A stretch of 44,538 nt of DNA from Candidatus Poribacteria bacterium (GCA_022827885.1 JAJEIP010000026.1:1-44538); one strand, 5' to 3'. Positions 7,189 to 15,089 are shown, counted from the first letter of the stretch. Program-made: numbers and translations. The notes: generated by a model not told the origin, from the sequence alone.

Positions 7189-8412
7189 ATGTATAGAAAA
7201 TTGTTCACAATAGGGTTCGCATGTCTCATAGCACTTTTCGTTATGGCACAAACTGCCGATGCCCAAGACAAAATTACAGGTCCGTGGCTCTGGATGATCG
7301 CCCCGACCGAAGCCGGTCAAGGCGGCGCAGCTGCTACCGATGTCGATTCGCTTGCTGAAGCCAGTGGTGGTGATGTGACCGAAGAGATGATCGCCAATAA
7401 CGGTGCCAATGAAGGCGATGCTGTCGGCGATTTGGTATGGACGCTCGGTGAGATTTCCGAAACCGGCGGTAACAACGTCAACGATACAGTCACTGAAATT
7501 GGCTTGGGTGAAGGCGATGTCAACGACCATTCGTCTTACGCACTCATCACACTTGAATCCGATTCAGATCAAGACGGCGTGGATATGAGAGTCGGCAGTG
7601 ATGACTCCGTCAAGGTCTGGCTCAACGGTGAAGAGGTTCACAACAACCCTGTTAACCGTGGTGCTGGCGACTTTCAGGACACATTTCAGGTTGATATAAA
7701 GCAAGGCGATAACCTGTTGCTCGTGAAGGTCAGTGAACGTGGTGGCGGTTGGAGTATGTTCGTCGGTGTCGATGCCGACGTGAACGCTGTCTTTAAACCC
7801 GCTACTCCGGGTGTCGCTGGAAAAATTACGGGTCCGTGGCTCTGGATGATTGCCGCGACTGAAGCCGGTCAAGGTGGCGCGAATTCGACCGATATCGATT
7901 CGCTCGCTGAAGCCAGTGGTGGTGCCGTTACCGAAGATATGGTCGCTACAAACGGTGCCAGCGAAGGCGATGCTGTCGGTGATTTGGTATGGACAGTCGG
8001 TGAAATCTCTGAAACTGGCGGTAACAACGTCAACGATCTCGTCAACGAGATTGGCTTGGGTGAAGGTGATGTCAATGACCATTCGTCTTATGCATTGATT
8101 ATCCTTAACGCTCCCGAAGATCAGAGTGGCGTTCCGGCGAAAGTCGGTAGTGATGACTCCGTCAAAGTCTGGCTCAACGGTGAAGTGGTTCACACAAACG
8201 CTGTCAACCGCGGTGCTGGCGATTTCCAAGACGATTTCAAAGTTAACTTGATGGCGGGTCCCAATGTTCTGTTGGTGAAGGTCAGTGAACGTGGCGGCGG
8301 TTGGAGCATGTTTGCTGGTGTCGGCGGCGTATGGTCTATCGGACCTGGTTTCGTTTCGGTCGAACCCGCTGGTAAACTCTTCACAACTTGGGGAAGCCTG
8401 AAAGCCAAGTAA
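7189..8412 (+). CDS. Secreted protein with two tandem copies of the same domain and a conserved C-terminal tail
   Basis: The 407-residue protein has a signal peptide (cleavage likely after ADA, residue 25) and two copies of the domain also seen in the preceding gene. Copy 1 spans about 27-205 and copy 2 about 212-385. Each begins KITGPWLWMIA and carries GLGEGDVNDHSSYALI, VGSDDSVKVWLNGE, NRGAGDFQD and VSERGGGWSMF. The copies are very similar at DNA level too, implying recent internal duplication. The end, VEPAGKLFTTWGSLK, matches two other secreted proteins in this window. GGAGG precedes the ATG and a strong terminator follows. No known catalytic signature was found; an extracellular binding or surface-layer role is only a guess. 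Confidence 0.82.
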   Translation: MYRKLFTIGFACLIALFVMAQTADAQDKITGPWLWMIAPTEAGQGGAAATDVDSLAEASGGDVTEEMIANNGANEGDAVGDLVWTLGEISETGGNNVNDTVTEIGLGEGDVNDHSSYALITLESDSDQDGVDMRVGSDDSVKVWLNGEEVHNNPVNRGAGDFQDTFQVDIKQGDNLLLVKVSERGGGWSMFVGVDADVNAVFKPATPGVAGKITGPWLWMIAATEAGQGGANSTDIDSLAEASGGAVTEDMVATNGASEGDAVGDLVWTVGEISETGGNNVNDLVNEIGLGEGDVNDHSSYALIILNAPEDQSGVPAKVGSDDSVKVWLNGEVVHTNAVNRGAGDFQDDFKVNLMAGPNVLLVKVSERGGGWSMFAGVGGVWSIGPGFVSVEPAGKLFTTWGSLKAK

Positions 8413-8441
8413 GGTTTAGGTTCACCATACATAGTAAAAAG

Positions 8442-8482
8442 AAAAGGACGCAGCCGATACGTTTTGGCTGCGTCCTTTTTTT
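8442..8482 (+). terminator. Strong intrinsic terminator between convergent genes
   Basis: A 14-base arm AAAAGGACGCAGCC (8442-8455) pairs with GGCTGCGTCCTTTT (8466-8479) around a 10-base loop and runs into further T residues. The A-run on the other side could let it work for the convergent minus-strand gene as well. Confidence 0.93.
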
Positions 8483-8490
8483 AAGTCTTG

Positions 8491-9342
8491 CTATCGTCCC
8501 ATGAGCTCCATAAAGACAGGTAGCGATTCCCGAAATCCGTCCTCACGCGTCCCGCCTACTGGGGTGTAGACGCTCTCTAAGGAGATCGCGCCCTCGTATC
8601 CGTCCCGTTTCAGCGCATTCACGATGTGGTTGTAGTAAAGATCCATCTGTCCTTGGCGCATGGCACAGAAATCGAATGTCGCGGCTGGAAGGTTCACAAC
8701 ACCATCCTTGAGATGAACGTGGGCAATGTGCTCACGAATGGCCTCATACCCATTCGGATAGGGAATTTCGGTACAATAGAGCGAGCTGCACGGATCCCAG
8801 AGGACTTTCAGGTGTGGCGCGTCCAATTCATCAATCAACTTTCTTGCGAGATGTGCGGATGTGACGTTCCCTGAGATTGCGGTTTCAAGAACAAGCGTGA
8901 TACCGGCTGCATCGGCGATTCGCAACGGTTCTTCTAATTTGTTCAGGAGTGTCGTCCAAGCACCTTCAGAGATAATGGGTTCTGCCCCGAAAAGCACCAT
9001 CTCCTTTCGGAAACTGAAAATGCGAACCAGCTTCGTGCCGAGTGCCTGCGCGACATCAATACAGCGTTGTAATGTCGTAATGTGTGCTCGATACGCAGGA
9101 GCATCGACTGCTGTATCCACAGGCAGTGCCGAGAGATTGTGGTGAGAAATACACGACACCTTTAAATCACGTTCCTCGATTAACCCCTTGACCCGTTCGA
9201 TGTCGGCATCTGTCAGATCTCCAACCTGTTTTTCCCAAAGATACTGTAATTCAACGTATTCCAATCCAGTTTCTACCATCGTGTCGAGTGCATACTCGAA
9301 GTTCCGGCTGATTCCATCTGTGATCGTTCCCAATTTGAACAT
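8491..9342 (-). CDS. Sugar phosphate isomerase/epimerase (xylose isomerase-like TIM barrel)
   Basis: The 283-residue protein matches the AP-endonuclease-2/xylose-isomerase-like barrel family. The expected metal ligands can be placed: E153 in LVLETAISG, D183 in VLWDPC, H210 in HVHLKD and E256 in SLESV. Such enzymes isomerise or epimerise ketoses or inositol derivatives in the cytoplasm. It shares a strand with, and lies downstream of, a hydroxyacid dehydrogenase gene, and faces an oxidoreductase cluster, consistent with a sugar or polyol degradation setting. The exact substrate cannot be assigned. Confidence 0.87.
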   Translation of the reverse strand: MFKLGTITDGISRNFEYALDTMVETGLEYVELQYLWEKQVGDLTDADIERVKGLIEERDLKVSCISHHNLSALPVDTAVDAPAYRAHITTLQRCIDVAQALGTKLVRIFSFRKEMVLFGAEPIISEGAWTTLLNKLEEPLRIADAAGITLVLETAISGNVTSAHLARKLIDELDAPHLKVLWDPCSSLYCTEIPYPNGYEAIREHIAHVHLKDGVVNLPAATFDFCAMRQGQMDLYYNHIVNALKRDGYEGAISLESVYTPVGGTREDGFRESLPVFMELMGR

Positions 9343-9419
9343 TCAATTCCTCTCAATTTCTGTGTCTCTGTAGGCTTCAAAAGTGCTAAATACATTTTTG
9401 CAAGATTCCGAAATTATAA

Positions 9420-10313
9420 TTATTCTGTCTTTCGGACCTCGACACCTGCGATGTTTTCAAGGATTTTGATAATCGTCCAGTTATCCTCATCAGGGTTTAC
9501 TGCTTTTCCGGCTTGAAAGAGTTCAAAAGCGGCACTTGCTGCGAAAAGCGGCACGCCACAATCGCCTGCCATATTTTTTGCCAAAGTGAGATCCTTATAC
9601 ATCGTGCCGATATTACTTTGTCCCTTGAAATTCCGATCCAATATATTTTGCGTTGTGTCTCTGAAGAGGAAATTACCAGCAACACTCGTGCTCACTACGT
9701 CGCGCAGTGTTTCCGGCGTTACACCTGCCTTTACTGCTAACGTCAATGCTTCAAAGATACCGGCATAGTTCACACCGATGAGGACTGCGAGTGCCGACTT
9801 GACGGTTTGACCCATCCCAATCTCCTCGCCAACGTGATAGATATCCCGTCCGACGGCTTCAAGCACGGGTTTCGAGGCTTCAAAGGTTTCATTTGGTGCC
9901 GACACCATCATTGTGAGGGTCCCCGCGGCTGCGCCCGGTGCCCCGCCACTGACAGGCGCGTCGACCATATTAAACCCTTTTTCTGTTACGAGTTCAGCGG
10001 CCTCCATCACCTGTGCGCGTCCGATGGTTGCCGTACAGATGACCGTGCCGCCCGGTTTGAGTCCCGCCAGCAGCCCATCTTCCGTGAGAAGTGCTGCTTT
10101 GACCTGTTCAACATTCAGGACCATAATAAAGACGGTGTCCGCGGCTGCCCCTACTTCACGCGGTGATGTCGCGGTATATGCGCCCTCTTGTGCAAGGGTT
10201 TCCAACGGCTCGGGACGGACATCATACACTGTGAGTTCGTGTCCGGCTTTCAGGATGTTTCTTGACATCCCCATCCCCATGTTGCCAACGCCGATTAATC
10301 CAACTTTTGCCAT
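9420..10313 (-). CDS. NAD(P)-dependent beta-hydroxyacid dehydrogenase (3-hydroxyisobutyrate/tartronate-semialdehyde type)
   Basis: The 297-residue protein has the N-terminal Rossmann motif GLIGVGNMGMGMS, the substrate-binding DAPVSGGAPGAAAGTL (118-133) and the catalytic lysine K172 in GMGQTVKSALAVL. The family oxidises 3-hydroxyisobutyrate or reduces tartronate semialdehyde. The Asn usually found four residues after the lysine is Ala here, which may shift substrate preference. The last position fits an all-helical C-terminal domain of normal length. It could act with the sugar isomerase-type gene 77 bases downstream, but that is inferred from position alone. Confidence 0.87.
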   Translation of the reverse strand: MAKVGLIGVGNMGMGMSRNILKAGHELTVYDVRPEPLETLAQEGAYTATSPREVGAAADTVFIMVLNVEQVKAALLTEDGLLAGLKPGGTVICTATIGRAQVMEAAELVTEKGFNMVDAPVSGGAPGAAAGTLTMMVSAPNETFEASKPVLEAVGRDIYHVGEEIGMGQTVKSALAVLIGVNYAGIFEALTLAVKAGVTPETLRDVVSTSVAGNFLFRDTTQNILDRNFKGQSNIGTMYKDLTLAKNMAGDCGVPLFAASAAFELFQAGKAVNPDEDNWTIIKILENIAGVEVRKTE

Positions 10314-10509
10314 AAATTACCTCAAGGAGTTTGTAAAGAATAGTCTGTAGAATCGACACAGATCGCTCATCCCTTAGGAGTTGCATTTTTCTAAACAATC
10401 GGGATGCAATTGTGTCAATAAACATCGGTTGAGTTTATCATAAATCTTCGGAAATGTCAACGGGTGTGTAAAGTTTAAGGGAATTGTTATGCGATTTTTT
10501 TCGGGTTTA

Positions 10510-10518
10510 TGCTATAAT
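10510..10518 (+). promoter_or_regulatory. Extended -10 promoter (TGC-TATAAT) for the Gfo/Idh gene
   Basis: TG at 10510-10511 and TATAAT at 10513-10518 lie 38 bases before the start codon. No good -35 element is visible, typical of extended -10 promoters. Confidence 0.55.
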
Positions 10519-10555
10519 TAGGCATTCCTACAAGAAAAAGAAGGAGCCAAAATAA

Positions 10556-11581
10556 ATGGCAGATACTATCAAAGGTGCCGTCCTCGGGTATGGAGCGGCA
10601 TTCAATATGGGTAAAGCCCATGCAAATATGATGCAAAATACAGACGGTATTGAATGTGTTGCCATCTGTGACATTGATCCGGAGCGAACAAAAGCAGCGA
10701 CAGAGGATTTTCCGGGTGTCCGCACCTATAACTCGGTTGAGGAACTCAATGCAGACGATGGTGTCGATCTGATTGCGAACGTCCTCCCGCACAGTCTGCA
10801 CTGTGGTCCCACTGTAGCGAGTCTTGAAGCAGGTAAACATGTCGTCGTTGAAAAACCGATGTGTGTCACCATCGCAGAAGCCACTGAAATGATTACGACT
10901 GCCGAGGAAAACGGTGTTATGTTGTCCGTTCATCACAACCGACGGTGGGATGCCGACTTCTGGACACTTCGTGAACTCGTCCATTCCGGTGTTATCGGTA
11001 AAGTCTTTAGCGTTGAGATGTGGGGTGGCGGCTATGGGAGACCGAATCCAGATTGGTGGCGGAGTGTGAAAGCGATCTCCGGTGGCCAATTCTACGATTG
11101 GGGTGCCCACTACCTCGATTGGCTGCTCAATGTCCTTGAGGCACCGATGATTAACGTGACAGGTTTCTATCAACCGAACCTCGTCTGGGACGATATTACA
11201 AACGAGGACCATGTCCAAGCCATCATTCGGTTCGCAGGTGGAGAAGTGGTGGCGGACGGAGCGGCAGCGAATATCCAGATGTCTAACATCGCGAAAATTG
11301 GGGGTTCACGATGGAAACTACTCGGCTCACACGGCGCGATTACCGACGGAGATGGCGGGTTTAAGGTCTTATCCGAAGTCGAGGGACACCCCAAAGAGCA
11401 GCAGGTCGGTTACCATCGTAGACCGGGACCTACCTACTATGAAAATATCGTCGCCCATTTAAACGATGGCACACCGTTGCTTGTGACACCGGAGTCGGCC
11501 CGCCGCGTCATCGCCATCATGGATTTAGCGGAAAAATCTGCAAAGACACATCAGGCAGAGACCGTGCCTTACGAATTTTAA
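10556..11581 (+). CDS. Gfo/Idh/MocA family NAD(P)-dependent sugar oxidoreductase
   Basis: The 341-residue protein starts with a Rossmann segment (AVLGYGAAFNMGKAHA) and carries the family EKP motif at 99-101 (VVVEKPMCV). The second domain includes a DWGAHYLDWLL segment with the catalytic-type Asp/His. The family oxidises or rearranges sugars and inositols. GAAGGAGCC precedes the ATG. The stop codon overlaps the end of a composite repeat. An alcohol dehydrogenase on the same strand follows after 188 bases, so the pair may act on related alcohols. It is one of four Gfo/Idh genes in this window. Confidence 0.9.
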   Translation: MADTIKGAVLGYGAAFNMGKAHANMMQNTDGIECVAICDIDPERTKAATEDFPGVRTYNSVEELNADDGVDLIANVLPHSLHCGPTVASLEAGKHVVVEKPMCVTIAEATEMITTAEENGVMLSVHHNRRWDADFWTLRELVHSGVIGKVFSVEMWGGGYGRPNPDWWRSVKAISGGQFYDWGAHYLDWLLNVLEAPMINVTGFYQPNLVWDDITNEDHVQAIIRFAGGEVVADGAAANIQMSNIAKIGGSRWKLLGSHGAITDGDGGFKVLSEVEGHPKEQQVGYHRRPGPTYYENIVAHLNDGTPLLVTPESARRVIAIMDLAEKSAKTHQAETVPYEF

Positions 11582-11685
11582 TTTTTCCTTGCGGTTACAC
11601 AACGCGGCTCATAATTGAAAGTTATTTGCCTAAGAACCGCCCTCCATTTCATTTCGGGCTACGGTTTTGGTGCTATTTTAATACC
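11576..11685 (-). repeat. Interspersed composite repeat, copy 2 (modules A and B)
   Basis: Module A (TTTTAATTTTTCCTTGCGG, 11576-11594) overlaps the TAA stop of the upstream Gfo/Idh gene. Module B (ATTTCATTTCGGGCTACG, 11645-11662) follows at the same spacing, about 67 bases, as in copies 1 and 4. Unlike the other copies, module A does not point at a minus-strand start codon here. Confidence 0.7.
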
Positions 11686-11722
11686 GTTACGGCCTCTAAC
11701 CACGTTGAGAATGACAGGAAAC

Positions 11723-11769
11723 CCGCAAGGACAACGGACGCAGCGGCCCAGAGGTCCATAATTAAAAAT
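11723..11769 (+). promoter_or_regulatory. Leader element of the alcohol dehydrogenase, apparently split by a 26-base insert
   Basis: CCGCAAGGA (11723-11731) and ATAATTAAAAAT (11758-11769) are the two halves of the module A leader that is contiguous before obgE. Here 26 bases separate them, ending in CAGAGGTCC, which could supply a ribosome site (AGAGG) of its own. The start codon follows immediately. Confidence 0.5.
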
Positions 11770-12786
11770 ATGAAGGCTATTGTTTTTGAGAAAATTCAGC
11801 AACTACGGATCCATGAGAAACCCATCCCTACGCTTGCGACTGGTGATGTGCTCATCGAGATGGAACTCTGTGGCATTTGCGCGTCTGATCTCGCCGCGTT
11901 GCGTGGAGATGTATCGGATTATGCGCCCCCCGTTGTGATGGGACATGAACTCGCAGGCATAGTGGTAGAGAGTCGACACCCCGATGTCAAGACCGGTGAA
12001 CGGGTTACTGTGAATCCGATGCTTTCCTGTGGTGTCTGTCCTGAGTGTCAGAACGATTTAGATAAATATTGCAATACTATTGAAGGTATCGGTCACGATA
12101 TTGATGGGGGTTACGCTGAGTATATGCGGATGCCGAAACACGGCGTGGATACCGGTAAACTTATCCGAGTGCCTGACAGTATCCCACCTGAAGAGTTGCT
12201 CTTTCTGGAACCGCTGGGGTGCTGCCTGAATGCGATGCAGGAAACACTTTTCAAGGATTCTGTTGCTATTCTCGGTGCCGGTCCTATCGGCTTGATATTC
12301 ACGCAATTGGCAAAGCGAGCGGGTTTGGCAACATACGTGGTGGAACCGTTGGCGCACCGCAGGGCTGCCGCCGAAGTGCTGGGTGCCGATCACACGTTTG
12401 ATACTTCGCCGGAGGCTATTACGCAGTTTCAAGACATCACCCGCGGTGGCGTTGATACTGTTATCTCTTCCACAACCAATAAGGCATCCGTAATTGCGCT
12501 CGCTTTCGAGCTTGTCCGTAGAGGCGGATGCGTCAACTTCTTTGGACTTGCTCCGGATGGTGAAACGCTCCACATCGATTTAGAGGAATTCCACTATGCG
12601 GGTCATAAACTGATGGCTTCGTGGGCGTTTTCCCGTTCAAGTCTTGAAGAATCGCGGCAACTCCTGATAGAAAAAGCACTCAATTTTGAACCCTTGTTAA
12701 CAGATCGGTTTTCGCTTGCCCAGGGACTCGCGGCATTTGATAACGCCGCCGCTCAACACGGAATCAAGACTGTCGTGCATCCGTGA
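11770..12786 (+). CDS. Zinc-dependent alcohol/polyol dehydrogenase (MDR family)
   Basis: The 338-residue enzyme has all features of a zinc MDR dehydrogenase. Catalytic zinc residues are in CGICASD (34-40), GHE (58-60) and E147. The structural zinc cysteines are C87, C90, C93 and C101, and the Rossmann motif GAGPIG is at 169-174. It resembles sorbitol or threonine dehydrogenase-like enzymes that oxidise secondary alcohols with NAD. I chose the ATG at 11770 because homologous N-termini begin MKAIVF and a leader element abuts it; the open frame extends 48 codons upstream through repeat sequence. It likely works with the preceding Gfo/Idh gene in sugar alcohol metabolism. Confidence 0.9.
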   Translation: MKAIVFEKIQQLRIHEKPIPTLATGDVLIEMELCGICASDLAALRGDVSDYAPPVVMGHELAGIVVESRHPDVKTGERVTVNPMLSCGVCPECQNDLDKYCNTIEGIGHDIDGGYAEYMRMPKHGVDTGKLIRVPDSIPPEELLFLEPLGCCLNAMQETLFKDSVAILGAGPIGLIFTQLAKRAGLATYVVEPLAHRRAAAEVLGADHTFDTSPEAITQFQDITRGGVDTVISSTTNKASVIALAFELVRRGGCVNFFGLAPDGETLHIDLEEFHYAGHKLMASWAFSRSSLEESRQLLIEKALNFEPLLTDRFSLAQGLAAFDNAAAQHGIKTVVHP

Positions 12787-12817
12787 TAGATATGTCCGCA
12801 TTTCCGTTTTAGAAAAT

Positions 12818-12847
12818 TTGCTATCTGCGTTTGGGGTGTGTTATAAT
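12818..12847 (+). promoter_or_regulatory. Promoter for the PIN gene pair
   Basis: TTGCTA at 12818-12823 and TATAAT at 12842-12847 with an 18-base spacer; a TG dinucleotide sits one base before the -10, giving an extended -10. Confidence 0.6.
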
Positions 12848-12897
12848 TATCTCACTAAAATTTCGACAATTAGCAGCAATGGAGTCCGGATAGAGGC

Positions 12898-13359
12898 GTG
12901 CAAACCGATTTTCATTTCAGGAAGATTTATCTTGATACTTGTTGCTTAAGTCGGCTTTTTGATCCGCCAACACAAACGCGAATTCGTCAGGAAGCCGAAG
13001 CTATCTATCAGATTCTCACGTATTGCTTTAGTGGGCATTGGCATTGGATTGTTAGTGATGTTTTATCGGACGAAGTCGATCAATCCTCAAATCTCGGCAT
13101 GCGTTTTCAAATCAAAAATTGGATGACCTTTGCCCACCGGACTGTTTCCGTCCGGTCAAGCGAAAGTGAAAGAGGTAGTCATCTTGAAGGACTAGGGTTC
13201 AAGCGAAGAGATGCTTTACATCTCGCCTGTGCTGAAAGTGCCGAAGCAAACATCTTTCTAACAACCGATGACAGACTACTCAGAAGGGCAAAACGTTACG
13301 AAGTACAACTTCACACTCAGGTTGAAAACCCTTATATATGGTTACAATCGGAGGTTTGA
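12898..13359 (+). CDS. PIN-domain ribonuclease, toxin-like (VapC-type)
   Basis: The 153-residue protein has the PIN layout. The first acidic residue is in KIYLDTCCLSRLF (D13), with glutamates near 32-34 and in SDEV (59), then D105 in RRDALHLACAESA and D124/D125 in FLTTDDRLLRRA. These acidic residues bind metal for RNA cleavage. The GTG at 12898 is the first possible start after an in-frame stop. The usual purine-rich site is too close, so initiation is weakly supported. The next gene starts one base after the stop, the arrangement expected for a toxin-antitoxin pair, though here the nuclease comes first. RNA target unknown. Confidence 0.8.
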   Translation: MQTDFHFRKIYLDTCCLSRLFDPPTQTRIRQEAEAIYQILTYCFSGHWHWIVSDVLSDEVDQSSNLGMRFQIKNWMTFAHRTVSVRSSESERGSHLEGLGFKRRDALHLACAESAEANIFLTTDDRLLRRAKRYEVQLHTQVENPYIWLQSEV

Positions 13360-13360
13360 C

Positions 13361-13798
13361 ATGAATACCTTAGAAATGACAGAGCATCAACTATATGAAG
13401 CAGGGCTTAAAGAACTAATAATGCAAATGGGAACAGCCTATATGAAGCGGTTTCTCCAGCAGTGTAAACCTAATGATTATGACTACACCGCCGAGCGGCA
13501 TAAATGGTTGGATGATGACCCAGATATCCCAACAATGGTCAAGCGGATTCAAGAGCAGAAAATCCTACAAGAAACGGAAACACGTGTTACAGCCGAAAGA
13601 ATTGAGGCTTGGCGTAAGGGGCTACTTGAACTCACCGACATTGAAATCTATGAATTGGGTGCTAAAGTTCTTACAGATAAACTCGGCGTTCCCGGTTCTA
13701 TCGGATTTCTGCGCCATCATTTCAAACAAAACGAAAATCCCCTGCCGCAACAACCCATGCCAGATAAGGACATCAAGGAAAGGCAAATCGAAATATGA
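13361..13798 (+). CDS. Putative partner (antitoxin-like) of the PIN protein, with internal duplication
   Basis: The 145-residue protein has no catalytic motif. Two related segments are visible: residues 7-50 (TEHQLYEAGLKELIMQMGTA, then RFLQQ and YTAERHKWL) and residues 92-122 (TDIEIYELGAKVLTDKLG, then IGFLRHHF). Both follow a pattern L/I-Y-E-x-G-x-K-x-L-x-x-x-x-G then F-L. Similar short proteins are known to me beside PIN genes in cyanobacteria, where one copy is usual. GGAGG overlaps the end of the PIN gene and sets the ATG at 13361, one base after its stop. The stop overlaps the endonuclease IV start (ATGA). A role as antitoxin is inference from the context. Confidence 0.72.
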   Translation: MNTLEMTEHQLYEAGLKELIMQMGTAYMKRFLQQCKPNDYDYTAERHKWLDDDPDIPTMVKRIQEQKILQETETRVTAERIEAWRKGLLELTDIEIYELGAKVLTDKLGVPGSIGFLRHHFKQNENPLPQQPMPDKDIKERQIEI

Positions 13799-14634
13799 TT
13801 CTCGGTGCACACGTGTCCACAGCAGGTGGCTTACACAATGCCATCAAAAATGGCGATAAACTCCACTGCAATACAATCCAAATCTTCCTGAGAAACCCGA
13901 ACCGATGGGTGGCGAAACCGCCGCTCCCTGCAGTCATTGATAAGTTTCGTGATGCTTGGACAACATCTCCGATTGGGGAAGTGATTGTTCACGATATTCA
14001 CCTGAGCAACCTCGCTTCACCGAAAACAGAGGTCCGCGAAAAATCACGGCAGCAGTTTCAGGAGCAGATGGAACTTGCGGATACCCTCGGTCTCCGCTAC
14101 ATCGTGACACACCTCGGTGCCCATCTCGGCGAGGGTGAGGCACTCGGTTTAAAAGCGTTAAGCGAAAGTTTCGATTTCCTATTTGAAAACGCCGAGGCAC
14201 CGGATGTCACTGTTCTCCTTGAAACCACCGCTGGGCAAGGCACGAACCTCGGCTACTGCTTTGAACATTTGCGTGATGTCATCGGTATGTCGAAATACCC
14301 GGATCGGTTCGGGGTCTGTTTGGATACGTGTCACGTTTTCGCTGCTGGCTACGACCTCCGGACTGAGGTGGATTGTGAAGTAACATTCAATCAGTTTGAC
14401 GAAATTATCGGCTTAGCACGATTAAAGGCTTTTCACCTCAACGACGCAAAATCAACCTATCAGAGTCGCGTGGATCGGCATGAACACATCGGTGATGGCA
14501 ATATCGGTGCAGTCGCCTTCGCTTATATTCTTAACGATTCCCGGTTCGCGGAAATTCCGCTTATCATTGAAACACCACAGATGGAGACAATGCACGCGAC
14601 GAACCTCGAAACCTTACGCGGATTAAAGGCGTAA
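13795..14634 (+). CDS. nfo: Endonuclease IV (AP endonuclease)
   Basis: The 279-residue protein aligns along its length with Nfo. The full set of zinc ligands can be placed: H66, H106, E143, D177, H180, H214, D227, H229 and E259, each two or three positions before the E. coli numbers. Signature segments include LETTAGQGTNLG, DTCHVFAAGYD and RHEHIGDG. It cleaves DNA at abasic sites in base-excision repair. Its ATG overlaps the stop of the PIN partner gene by four bases, so translation is probably coupled to that pair, an unusual setting for a repair gene. Confidence 0.96.
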   Translation: MILGAHVSTAGGLHNAIKNGDKLHCNTIQIFLRNPNRWVAKPPLPAVIDKFRDAWTTSPIGEVIVHDIHLSNLASPKTEVREKSRQQFQEQMELADTLGLRYIVTHLGAHLGEGEALGLKALSESFDFLFENAEAPDVTVLLETTAGQGTNLGYCFEHLRDVIGMSKYPDRFGVCLDTCHVFAAGYDLRTEVDCEVTFNQFDEIIGLARLKAFHLNDAKSTYQSRVDRHEHIGDGNIGAVAFAYILNDSRFAEIPLIIETPQMETMHATNLETLRGLKA

Positions 14635-14686
14635 TGTAGTCTACAGGTTTACCCAATCGCGCGTAAATGACTGCGGAGCGTAAACA

Positions 14687-14866
14687 GTGTCTATCGGTTT
14701 TTGGGAAGTCGCCTTTCTTATTATTCTTTTTTTAGGTATCGTCATTGTGTCTCGTCTTGTGGAACGTTTTCGGGTGAAACGTATCTGTCCTGCGTGTGGA
14801 TTGGCGATTCGAACGCCTACGCAGACGTGTCCGTCATGCAAACATAGTTTTCCGAGAAAGGTATAA
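14687..14866 (+). CDS. Small membrane-anchored zinc-ribbon protein (59 residues)
   Basis: A GTG start at 14687, with GGAG nine bases upstream and an in-frame stop just before, opens 59 codons. The N-terminus is one hydrophobic helix (FWEVAFLIILFLGIVIVS). A basic linker (RLVERFRVKR) follows, then a zinc ribbon CPACG...CPSCKHSFPRK with two CxxC pairs. Positive charges after the helix suggest the ribbon faces the cytoplasm. It lies between endonuclease IV and a metal-chaperone gene, four bases from the latter's start, so it is probably co-transcribed. Function is unknown; the ribbon could bind nucleic acid or protein. Confidence 0.75.
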   Translation: MSIGFWEVAFLIILFLGIVIVSRLVERFRVKRICPACGLAIRTPTQTCPSCKHSFPRKV

Positions 14867-14870
14867 AATC

Positions 14871-15089
14871 ATGAAAAAAACGAAATTAAAAATCGGCATC
14901 AGCGGAATGTCCTGTCAACATTGTGTCAAAACCGTAACCGATGCCCTCACAGAACTGCGAGGCGTTCGGCGTGCAAAGGTCAACTTGCGTAAAGCCGAGG
15001 CTGTCGTTCATTTTGATGCGTTACGCGTTACGCCTGCACATCTCATAGAGGCGATAACCGAGGCGGGTTTTATTGCTAAAACCTTGTAA
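14871..15089 (+). CDS. Heavy-metal-associated (HMA) domain protein, CopZ-like metallochaperone
   Basis: The 72-residue protein is one HMA domain with the metal-binding GMSCQHC (residues 13-19), the family's usual size, and a beta-alpha-beta pattern ending in the typical ITEAGF. These proteins carry copper(I) or related ions to a P-type ATPase or regulator. AGAAAGG lies nine bases before the ATG. No copper ATPase or regulator gene is in the window, so the partner is elsewhere. The open frame runs on upstream, but the preceding codons overlap the zinc-ribbon gene in another frame. Confidence 0.88.
   Translation: MKKTKLKIGISGMSCQHCVKTVTDALTELRGVRRAKVNLRKAEAVVHFDALRVTPAHLIEAITEAGFIAKTL

Noticed and set aside
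7564-8229. Minus-strand open frame of 221 codons
   Set aside because: It is antisense to the duplicated secreted-protein gene; codon bias of the repeats keeps the opposite frame open.
10487-11218. Minus-strand open frame of 243 codons
   Set aside because: It is the complement of a clear Gfo/Idh gene and has no recognisable domain.
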